Shown here piece after piece: positions 7,491-13,137 of a stretch of 13,137 nt of DNA. Numbering within the stretch: position 1 is the first letter of the stretch; each line of letters starts with the position of its first letter. The position numbers and the translations under genes were made by a program. The notes beneath the pieces are model-generated. The model did not search any database. It was given only the letters and a program-made list of their open reading frames with translations, and was not told the DNA's origin. This DNA is from an uncultured Lachnospiraceae bacterium (lineage in GTDB: Bacteria > Bacillota > Clostridia > Lachnospirales > Lachnospiraceae): positions 1 to 13,137 of the forward strand of contig CAJUOE010000075.1 in the NCBI GenBank assembly GCA_910587895.1, written 5' to 3'.

Positions 7491-7552
7491 TACATATTCT
7501 TCTTTTTTTTGCAAAAACTGTACAAAAAGACATTCGTTTGGAGGAGCAGAGA

Positions 7553-8503
7553 ATGAGTCAGTTTCAGGTGCGTACCGACCTGGCGTTGGAAACCAGAGAA
7601 AAATTTGAAGAGGACAATGTTGAGATTAAAGGCGTCCGGGTGGAAGAGGAACACCGGAAGAAAAATGATATCAGGATTACCACCATGGTAATTGAGACAG
7701 AAAACGGCGCAAAGGCAATGGGAAAGCCCAGGGGAACTTATATCACGCTGGAGGCGGCAAATATGGATTGCCAGGATGAAGATTACCACAGGGAGGTTTC
7801 CGTTGAGCTGGCACGGCTGGTAAAGCGGTTGCTGCCAAGGAAGAAAAGCCCGTTGTCCGTGCTGGTGGCGGGGCTTGGAAACCGTGAAGTGACGCCGGAT
7901 GCACTTGGGCCGAGAGTGGTAGACAATATCATGATTACGCGCCATGTACTCCGGGAATTCGGGAAATATGCATTTGGCGAGGAAGAGGTCAATGCGGTCA
8001 GCGGGATTGTGCCCGGTGTGATGGCGCAGACAGGCATGGAGAGCCAGGAGATCATACGCGGCGCCATTGAGGAGACGAAACCGGATGTGATGATTGCCAT
8101 TGACGCCTTAGCCGCACGCAGCACGAGAAGATTGAGCAGAACCATCCAGATTACGGATACCGGGATCAACCCTGGCTCCGGTGTGGGAAATCACCGTCAT
8201 GGGCTGTCCGAGGAGACCTTGGGAATACCGGTCATTGCCATCGGGGTTCCCACAGTGGTGGATGCGGCAACGATCGTCAGCGACACCATGCAGACGCTGA
8301 TCCAGGCGATGGAGGCGCACAGCCATTTCCAGACGCTGAGTACGGGACTGAACGCGTTGAACGATATGGAGAAACATGAATTGATCCGGGAACTTCTTTC
8401 CCCTCAGCTGAATACGATGTTCGTCACGCCAAAAGACATTGACGAATCCGTAAAACGCTTGAGCTATACCCTGTCGGAAGGATTGAACATTGCTTTTGCA
8501 TAA
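7553..8503 (+). CDS. gpr: Germination protease GPR
   Basis: GPR is the aspartate-dependent protease (MEROPS A25) that degrades small acid-soluble proteins protecting spore DNA, supplying amino acids during germination. It is made in the forespore as a zymogen that cleaves itself. The 316-residue product is the usual length or slightly short. It opens with FQVRTDLALE, matching the propeptide junction of Bacillus GPR, where cleavage follows the TD; this leaves a propeptide of only about 9 residues. Core motifs are GNREVTPDALGPRVVDN (109-125), SGIVPGVMAQTGMES (150-164), IAIDALAARS (181-190), ITDTGINPGSGVGNHR (200-215) and IGVPTVVDAATIVSD (230-244). D116 and D184 are likely the essential aspartates. 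The ATG at 7553 has GGAGGA at 7540-7545 (7-nt spacing); a TTG at 7538 overlaps that site. It is divergent from rpsT and upstream of spoIIP. Confidence 0.96.
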   Translation: MSQFQVRTDLALETREKFEEDNVEIKGVRVEEEHRKKNDIRITTMVIETENGAKAMGKPRGTYITLEAANMDCQDEDYHREVSVELARLVKRLLPRKKSPLSVLVAGLGNREVTPDALGPRVVDNIMITRHVLREFGKYAFGEEEVNAVSGIVPGVMAQTGMESQEIIRGAIEETKPDVMIAIDALAARSTRRLSRTIQITDTGINPGSGVGNHRHGLSEETLGIPVIAIGVPTVVDAATIVSDTMQTLIQAMEAHSHFQTLSTGLNALNDMEKHELIRELLSPQLNTMFVTPKDIDESVKRLSYTLSEGLNIAFA

Positions 8504-8590
8504 AATTTTTGGTACAGGCATATATTTTAGTGTTACCGGATTTTAGGAAAATGCCGGCGGTTCGTTCACCGGAATGTTGGGATAACTGAA

Positions 8591-9880
8591 ATGGGGAAAG
8601 CTTTGATAAGGAAAAGAAAGAGGAAAGGAAAATACAGGCAGTGGCTGATCGGCGGATTGAGCGTGCTGTTTGTATTCGTCTGCTATCAAAATATAGCGTC
8701 TCTGGGAAATGCGCCCGTGATGGGGCAGGTTGTAAATTATGTCAGGGAAGAAATCGCAGTATCTGCGTGGAAAAATTGCATGATGGCGATGCTCTGTGAG
8801 CAGAGGGAAACCTCATTTACACTGGAAAGTTATCTTTTGCAGAAAATCGAAGGATTTTACCCGGTCTGTGCGTTCAGTGAAACACTGGCGGAATACGATA
8901 CGCAGATTGAGAGCGCTTTAAGCGAAAATATGATGGCGGAAAATAAGCAGCAAACGAGGGATAAAAAGCAGGATGCAGAGGATGTGCAGGAAACAGGCGA
9001 ATCCATGGGAACGGACGGCAGAAAGGAGGAGCCAGAGGACACTGTGGTGGCGAAGGGCGTCATCGGACAGGAAAATAACGGGCAGGAAATAGCGGACGCC
9101 ACGAAAGCCGATGGCAGGGTGGTGGAGATTCCCAGGGAAAAGTTAAATGACTTTGATTTTCTGATCCATAATTTTTATCAGGTAGACCGCACGACGACGA
9201 TTGATGGCAATGAACTGAATGCGCAGCAAATGTTGGCAAAGGACATGAAACTGCAAAGCGGGAATGAAGATGTGCAGATTTTAATTTACCACACCCATTC
9301 CCAGGAAGGGTATGCGGATTCTGCGCCTGGCGACGCGAACAGCAGCGTGGTTGCGCTGGGGGAACGTCTGACGCAGTTGCTTACGGAACAGTATGGATTT
9401 CGCGTTCTCCATCACACGGGGCAATACGATGTGGCGGATCGTGACAATGCCTATTCTTATGCAGGCCCTGCACTGGAACAGATACTGGCGGAAAATCCCG
9501 GCATTGAGGTTGTAATTGATTTGCACCGGGACGGCGTGCCGGACAATATACATCTTGTTTCCGAGGTCAATGGGAAGCAGACGGCGCAGATCATGTTTTT
9601 TAACGGACTCAGCCGGACGACCAAAAACGGCAACATTGCTTATCTGGCAAATCCAAACCTTGCCGACAACCTTGCTTTTTCCTTCCAGTTAAAACTGGCG
9701 GCGGAGGAATATTATCCGGGCTTTTCCCGCGCGACCTATCTCAAAGGCTACCGCTATAACCTTCACTACCGTCCGAAGAGCCTTTTGGTGGAAGTGGGAG
9801 CCCAGACAAACACATTTGAGGAGGCAATGAATGCCATGGAGCCTCTGGCGGATATTTTACACAGGGTTCTGGCGCCCTGA
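8591..9880 (+). CDS. spoIIP: Stage II sporulation protein P (engulfment peptidoglycan hydrolase)
   Basis: SpoIIP is the amidase/endopeptidase that, with SpoIID and SpoIIM, thins septal peptidoglycan and drives engulfment of the forespore. The 429-residue product has a basic N-terminus (RKRKRKGKYR), one membrane helix at about 18-35 and a variable acidic, Gln/Glu/Asp-rich linker (about 108-180). The conserved extracellular domain covers about 185-427: ILIYHTHSQEGYADS (230-244), YDVADRDNAYSYAGP, VVIDLHRDGV (307-316), QIMFFNGLS, LADNLAFSFQLKL and SLLVEVGAQTNTFEEAM. H234/H236, H312 and E401 are likely metal or catalytic residues. The ATG at 8591 has only a weak GGGA-type site, so translation may be modest. 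It lies 87 nt after gpr, as in the conserved gpr-spoIIP pair of endospore formers, and may share the gpr transcript. Confidence 0.95.
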   Translation: MGKALIRKRKRKGKYRQWLIGGLSVLFVFVCYQNIASLGNAPVMGQVVNYVREEIAVSAWKNCMMAMLCEQRETSFTLESYLLQKIEGFYPVCAFSETLAEYDTQIESALSENMMAENKQQTRDKKQDAEDVQETGESMGTDGRKEEPEDTVVAKGVIGQENNGQEIADATKADGRVVEIPREKLNDFDFLIHNFYQVDRTTTIDGNELNAQQMLAKDMKLQSGNEDVQILIYHTHSQEGYADSAPGDANSSVVALGERLTQLLTEQYGFRVLHHTGQYDVADRDNAYSYAGPALEQILAENPGIEVVIDLHRDGVPDNIHLVSEVNGKQTAQIMFFNGLSRTTKNGNIAYLANPNLADNLAFSFQLKLAAEEYYPGFSRATYLKGYRYNLHYRPKSLLVEVGAQTNTFEEAMNAMEPLADILHRVLAP

Positions 9881-9901
9881 GAAGGCAAATACATAAGAAT
9901 C

Positions 9902-9926
9902 ATGCGGCCTGAAACAGGCGATGCAT
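9902..9926 (+). other. Small hairpin between spoIIP and the CorA-like gene
   Basis: GCCTG-AAA-CAGGC (9907-9919) is a perfect 5-bp stem, and flanking ATGC/GCAT (9902-9905 and 9923-9926) could extend it across an internal loop. No T run follows, so it is not a standard intrinsic terminator. It might stabilise or process the spoIIP message, or be chance. Confidence 0.3.
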
Positions 9927-9959
9927 AAATACCTGTGCCCGGAGAAAGAAGGTTTTAAG

Positions 9960-10850
9960 ATGCAGGAAAATGGAACGATAAATGTGCGTATCATGGATTG
10001 GGAAGAGTTGCAGCAGAGAGAGCGAAATGAGACAGAAGAGCTGCTCATGCAGTCAGTCAGGCGTCTGGAACCGGCTTACTGGGTCGGGGTAAAATTACAG
10101 GAAAACTGCCTGTACGGGTCATTTTGTTTTCACGAAAATGCCGAGGTAAAGAGGCGGGTCATAAGCGCGGCGTTTCTGATAAACGAACAGGAATTCCTTA
10201 TGGTCGTGTTAAAGGACGTGAAACATATTCTTCCCATACAGCCGCTGCCCGAAGAAGAAAATGGCATGGAGGGCAGGCTGGAAGCAGTATTTGAGGTGAT
10301 TTTAAAACAGGGCCAGCAGGAAGTAGAGCGGATGGAGAAATATTTAATTGACATGGAGCGTGAGATTGTGCGGGGCAGGATTAACCGGAACCGAAACCGC
10401 TCTATTTTTGAGTGCAAACGCCTGCTTACCGTGTGGAAAAATGATTACGCCCAATTCCTGAATCTGATTGAAGGAATCAATGGGCTGGAAGATAAGAAGA
10501 AAGAGGCGCAGGGGCAGATACTGAGTGAGGAATCTGCGTGTTATTTTCGCGTCTATGAAAATAAAATGCGGCGTTTGACGGAAGACACGCAGTTTTTATA
10601 TGAGGAACTCGTGCATATCCGGGAGGCGCTGGATGCGGCGCTCTCCTACGAGCAGAACCGGATTATGAAATTATTTACCACGGTGACAACGATTTTCATG
10701 CCGCTTTCTCTGATTGCCGGTTGGTATGGCATGAATTTTGAAGGGATGCCGGAGCTGCACTGGCGGTACGGTTATCTGTTTGTGTCGGTGTTGAGCGTGC
10801 TGGTCGTCGTGGCGTGTTTCTGGTTTTTTCGGAGGAAGAAGTTATTTTAA
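9960..10850 (+). CDS. CorA family divalent metal ion transporter
   Basis: CorA proteins are homopentameric inner-membrane channels for Mg2+ and sometimes Co2+, Ni2+ or Zn2+. The 296-residue product has a cytoplasmic domain at about 1-235. The long charged stalk helix is visible from about 185 (YENKMRRLTEDTQFLYEEL, ALSYEQNRIMKLF). Two C-terminal membrane helices lie at about 237-256 and 270-290, with the diagnostic YGMNF motif (GMN at 257-259) in the loop between them and a basic RRKKLF tail. The ATG at 9960 has AAGAAGG at 9946-9952 (7-nt spacing); an upstream in-frame ATG at 9921 has no such site. The gene begins 79 nt after spoIIP. Substrate and any link to sporulation are unknown; Mg2+ is the default expectation. 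No strong terminator separates it from groES. Confidence 0.93.
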   Translation: MQENGTINVRIMDWEELQQRERNETEELLMQSVRRLEPAYWVGVKLQENCLYGSFCFHENAEVKRRVISAAFLINEQEFLMVVLKDVKHILPIQPLPEEENGMEGRLEAVFEVILKQGQQEVERMEKYLIDMEREIVRGRINRNRNRSIFECKRLLTVWKNDYAQFLNLIEGINGLEDKKKEAQGQILSEESACYFRVYENKMRRLTEDTQFLYEELVHIREALDAALSYEQNRIMKLFTTVTTIFMPLSLIAGWYGMNFEGMPELHWRYGYLFVSVLSVLVVVACFWFFRRKKLF

Positions 10851-10884
10851 AATCTAAACTTTTTATAAAATGTGATTTTTCATA

Positions 10885-10913
10885 TTGACAAAGAAAATAA
10901 GGAGTGCTAAATT
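10885..10913 (+). promoter_or_regulatory. Sigma-A-type promoter of groESL
   Basis: A perfect -35 TTGACA (10885-10890), a 17-nt spacer and a -10-like TAAATT (10908-10913) predict a start near 10920. The upstream stretch is AT-rich (10851-10884), which may act as an UP element. The downstream CIRCE lies just after the predicted start, the normal place for HrcA repression. Confidence 0.8.
10902..10910 (+). promoter_or_regulatory. Extra CIRCE half-site inside the groESL promoter
   Basis: GAGTGCTAA here is identical to the right arm of the CIRCE that starts 18 nt further on. It covers the end of the promoter spacer and the first 3 nt of the -10 element. It pairs as an inverted repeat with the left CIRCE arm at a 17-nt spacing, not the standard 9. 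Exact identity over 9 nt is seen; a role in HrcA binding is inference. Confidence 0.6.
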
Positions 10914-10927
10914 ATGTACATAAGTTG

Positions 10928-10954
10928 TTAGCACTCAATTTCAAGGAGTGCTAA
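10928..10954 (+). promoter_or_regulatory. CIRCE operator (HrcA binding site)
   Basis: TTAGCACTC (10928-10936), a 9-nt spacer and GAGTGCTAA (10946-10954) match the CIRCE consensus perfectly. HrcA, stabilised by GroEL itself, binds this element and represses chaperonin genes until heat or misfolded protein occupies GroEL. It lies in the transcribed leader, 48 nt before groES. Confidence 0.97.
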
Positions 10955-11001
10955 TAAATTGGTTTAACAGAAAAAAGATTACCCGGTAAGGAGGAATAAG
11001 C

Positions 11002-11286
11002 ATGAAATTAGTACCATTGGGAGACAGAGTTGTATTAAAGCAGTGTGAGGCAGAGGAGACTACCAAGTCCGGCATCATCCTGGCTGGAACTGCACAGGAG
11101 AAACCGCAGGAAGCAGAAGTTGTGGCGGTAGGGCCTGGCGGAAACGTGGACGGGAAAGAGGTAACCATGCAGGTGAAGGTTGGAGATAAGGTAATCTACT
11201 CCAAATATGCAGGCAACGAGGTGAAGCTGGACGGAGAAGAATATATCATTGTAAAGCAGAACGACATTCTTGCAGTAGTTCAATAA
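11002..11286 (+). CDS. groES: Co-chaperonin GroES
   Basis: GroES (Hsp10) forms the seven-membered lid that closes the GroEL folding chamber in the cytoplasm. The 94-residue product has the family length and N-terminus (KLVPLGDRVVLK), the mobile loop that docks on GroEL (about 17-33, EETTKSGIILAGTAQEK), the VGPG...DGK roof region and the terminal block GDKVIYSKYAGNEVKLDGEE...NDILAVV. AAGGAGG at 10988-10994 with 7-nt spacing sets the ATG. It is the first gene of a two-gene operon under the CIRCE promoter, with groEL 35 nt downstream. Confidence 0.98.
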   Translation: MKLVPLGDRVVLKQCEAEETTKSGIILAGTAQEKPQEAEVVAVGPGGNVDGKEVTMQVKVGDKVIYSKYAGNEVKLDGEEYIIVKQNDILAVVQ

Positions 11287-11321
11287 TCATTCAATATAAA
11301 ACTTAAAGGAGACGAATTATC

Positions 11322-12947
11322 ATGGCAAAGGAATTAAAGTATGGAACAGAGGCCAGAACCGCATTGGAATCTGGTGTAGATAAACTGGCAAATACCGTAA
11401 GGGTAACATTGGGGCCGAAAGGAAGAAACGTCGTTCTGGATAAGTCTTTTGGCGCTCCGCTCATTACCAATGACGGCGTGACGATTGCAAAGGAGATCGA
11501 GCTGGAAGACGCGTTTGAGAATATGGGCGCACAGCTTGTCAAAGAGGTGGCAACCAAGACAAACGATGTGGCAGGAGACGGAACAACCACAGCAACCGTT
11601 CTGGCACAGGCAATGATTAAAGAAGGCATGAAGAATTTAGAGGCAGGCGCAAATCCAATCATACTGCGCCGCGGCATGAAGAAAGCGACGGATAAGGCAG
11701 TGGACGCGATTGCAGCTATGAGCCAGAAAGTAAACGGCAAGGATCAGATTGCAAAAGTTGCGGCAATCTCCGCCGGGGATGAGATCGTGGGCGACCTTGT
11801 GGCTGATGCGATGGAGAAAGTCTCCAATGACGGCGTTATCACCATCGAGGAATCCAAGACCATGGCGACAGAGCTTGACCTGGTAGAAGGTATGCAGTTT
11901 GACCGTGGATATATTTCCGCATACATGGCAACCGATATGGATAAGATGGAGGCAGTATTAGACGATCCCTATATTTTGATTACAGATAAGAAGATCAGCA
12001 ACATCCAGGAGATCCTTCCGCTGCTGGAGCAGGTGGTGCAGTCTGGCGCAAGGCTTCTGATTATCGCTGAGGATATTGAGGGCGAGGCGCTTACGACATT
12101 GATTGTCAACAAACTGCGCGGTACGTTCAATGTGGTTGCAGTCAAGGCTCCGGGCTATGGCGACAGAAGAAAAGCCATGCTTGAGGATATCGCAATCCTT
12201 ACCGGCGGACAGGTGATTTCGGAAGAAGTCGGCTTAGAGCTGAAAGAGACGACCATGGAGCAGCTTGGACGTGCGAAATCCATTAAAGTCCAGAAGGAAA
12301 ATACGATTATTGTGGACGGCGAGGGCAATAAGGATGCGATTGCAGCCAGAATATCCCAGATTCGCGCGCAGATTGAAGAGACAACATCTGAGTTTGATAA
12401 AGAGAAATTACAGGAGAGGCTTGCAAAACTGGCAGGCGGCGTAGCAGTGATTCGCGTGGGAGCTGCAACGGAGACAGAGATGAAAGAGAGCAAGCTGCGT
12501 ATGGAGGATGCTTTGAACTCTACCAGAGCAGCAGTTGAGGAAGGCATCATTGCAGGCGGCGGTTCTGCGTATATCCATGCGGCAAAACAGGTGGCAGAGC
12601 TGGCAGACAGCCTGGAAGGCGATGAGAAGACGGGCGCCAAGGTAATCTTGAAGGCATTGGAGGCGCCGCTGTATTATATCGCTGCAAATGCAGGACTGGA
12701 AGGCGCAGTCATCATCAACAAAGTAAAAGAATCTGAGCCGGGCGTTGGTTTTGACGCGGCAAAAGAAGAATATGTAGATATGGTATCAGCTGGAATCCTT
12801 GACCCTGTGAAAGTTACCAGAAGCGCATTGCAGAATGCAACTTCCGTAGCATCCACGCTCCTGACAACGGAGTCCGTAGTGGCAAACATCAAAGAGGATT
12901 TACCCCCTATGCCTGCAGGCGGCGCAGGTGGGATGGGAATGATGTAA
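11322..12947 (+). CDS. groEL: Chaperonin GroEL
   Basis: GroEL (Hsp60) is the double-ring, ATP-driven folding chamber. The 541-residue product is full length. ATP-site blocks are present: VTLGPKGRNVVLD (28-40), NDGVTIAKEIELED (50-63) and NDVAGDGTTTATVLAQA (81-97). The apical domain includes DRGYISAYMATDMDKMEA and the region around LLIIAEDIEGEALTTLIVNK, and the distal equatorial domain has EEGIIAGGGSAYIHAAK. It ends in the flexible Gly-Met tail (AGGAGGMGMM). AAAGGAG at 11305-11311 precedes the ATG by 10 nt. Co-transcribed with groES and regulated by HrcA/CIRCE, and in turn a cofactor for HrcA activity. No odd residues or frame breaks were seen. Confidence 0.99.
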   Translation: MAKELKYGTEARTALESGVDKLANTVRVTLGPKGRNVVLDKSFGAPLITNDGVTIAKEIELEDAFENMGAQLVKEVATKTNDVAGDGTTTATVLAQAMIKEGMKNLEAGANPIILRRGMKKATDKAVDAIAAMSQKVNGKDQIAKVAAISAGDEIVGDLVADAMEKVSNDGVITIEESKTMATELDLVEGMQFDRGYISAYMATDMDKMEAVLDDPYILITDKKISNIQEILPLLEQVVQSGARLLIIAEDIEGEALTTLIVNKLRGTFNVVAVKAPGYGDRRKAMLEDIAILTGGQVISEEVGLELKETTMEQLGRAKSIKVQKENTIIVDGEGNKDAIAARISQIRAQIEETTSEFDKEKLQERLAKLAGGVAVIRVGAATETEMKESKLRMEDALNSTRAAVEEGIIAGGGSAYIHAAKQVAELADSLEGDEKTGAKVILKALEAPLYYIAANAGLEGAVIINKVKESEPGVGFDAAKEEYVDMVSAGILDPVKVTRSALQNATSVASTLLTTESVVANIKEDLPPMPAGGAGGMGMM

Positions 12948-12954
12948 TTCCCAT
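12933..12954 (+). other. Perfect hairpin spanning the groEL stop codon
   Basis: ATGGGAAT (12933-12940) and ATTCCCAT (12947-12954) form an 8-bp perfect stem with a 6-nt loop that holds most of the TAA stop (12945-12947). What follows is A-rich rather than T-rich, so it is not a classical intrinsic terminator. It may protect the 3' end of the mRNA or be a side effect of the Gly-Met codons. Confidence 0.45.
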
Positions 12955-12989
12955 AGAAAAGAAACATAAAATGTTGGAGAGGCAGTATC

Positions 12990-13137
12990 ATTATACAAAA
13001 GCAGTGTGAGATCACAGACGATATGAAAGCTTACGAACTGACGGAAAAGTTGATGGATCTGGCGGCGGAAGCTTTCCGGGAATGCTTTGGGAGGATTCTG
13101 GAGGAGAGTGTGCAGGCCAGAGAACAGGGTTTTGATC
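12990..13137 (+). CDS. Unrecognised protein, 5' part, runs off the right edge
   Basis: The frame is open from 12957 to the end of the window. The first ATG is at 13023 and gives MKAYELTEKLMDLAAEAF..., an amphipathic, Glu-rich alpha-helical start ending ...AREQGFD at the edge (38 residues). I do not recognise the family. That ATG has only a weak GTGAGA upstream (11 nt). The good site GGAGAGG at 12976-12982 sits 7 nt before an in-frame ATT at 12990, which would add 11 residues (IQKQCEITDD...). I give 12990 as the outer limit; 13023 is the conservative start. Its position 42-75 nt after groEL on the same strand would allow read-through. The helical start fits many protein types, including transposase-like N-termini, but nothing decides it. 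Confidence 0.45.
   Translation, partial: MIQKQCEITDDMKAYELTEKLMDLAAEAFRECFGRILEESVQAREQGFD

Noticed and set aside
7499..7510. T-rich run before gpr as a terminator
   Set aside because: No stable GC-containing stem precedes it on either strand.
7440..7552. Sigma-F or sigma-G promoter for gpr
   Set aside because: Expected for a forespore gene, but no pair of -35 (GYATA-type) and -10 (CATnnTA-type) boxes at correct spacing was found; CATACTC and CATATTC are too weak to call.
8555..8580. CCGG...CCGG hairpin between gpr and spoIIP
   Set aside because: Four-pair stem without a T run; too weak to call a terminator or attenuator.
10849..10880. AAAATC/GATTTT pairing after the CorA-like gene as a terminator
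   Set aside because: Only 6 AT-rich pairs with a 19-nt loop; more likely an AT-rich element upstream of the groESL promoter.
1..13137. CRISPR array, tRNA, rRNA, insertion sequence, phage or defence genes
   Set aside because: No regularly spaced repeats, tRNA-like fold, transposase motif or phage/defence domain was recognised in the complete genes.

Overview
The window looks like ordinary chromosome from an anaerobic, endospore-forming Clostridia, most likely a Lachnospiraceae-type gut or rumen bacterium. The evidence is mixed. Two sporulation genes (gpr, spoIIP) are present. A groESL operon carries an HrcA-type CIRCE operator. The amidase has the Ig-like plus fibronectin-like surface module common in Lachnospiraceae. 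Shine-Dalgarno sites are strong (AGGAGG class) and codon use is moderately GC-rich. I see no insertion sequence, CRISPR array, tRNA, rRNA or phage gene.

Layout. (1) Positions 1-6991, all on the + strand and closely packed: the 3' part of a type IIA topoisomerase A subunit; nadB and nadC (de novo NAD synthesis, with no nadA beside them); a small four-cysteine C_GCAxxG_C_C family protein; a secreted N-acetylmuramoyl-L-alanine amidase; and a methyl-accepting chemotaxis protein. Gaps are 31 nt, a 38-nt overlap, 15 nt, 1 nt and 66 nt, so much of this could be one transcript. (2) A bidirectional intrinsic terminator at 7006-7049 ends this run and also ends rpsT (ribosomal protein S20), which is on the - strand, begins with TTG and has its own strong promoter about 130 nt upstream. 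(3) Divergent from rpsT, on +: gpr (germination protease), spoIIP (engulfment peptidoglycan hydrolase) and a CorA-like metal transporter. The rpsT/gpr/spoIIP neighbourhood is conserved in Bacillus and Clostridia, but lepA, the usual next gene in Bacillus, is not seen. (4) groES and groEL with their own sigma-A-type promoter and a perfect CIRCE, plus a third, extra CIRCE half-site lying over the promoter. (5) After groEL, a reading frame of unknown function runs off the right edge.

Functionally the window is mostly housekeeping: DNA topology, NAD synthesis, cell-wall turnover, chemotaxis, a ribosomal protein, two stages of the spore cycle and chaperonins. I found no convincing new multi-gene system. 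The points most worth a second look are the three-half-site CIRCE promoter, the TTG-started rpsT with a long leader, the four-codon mini-ORF ahead of the chemoreceptor, the cysteine-rich protein attached to the NAD genes, and the unplaced start of the last reading frame.
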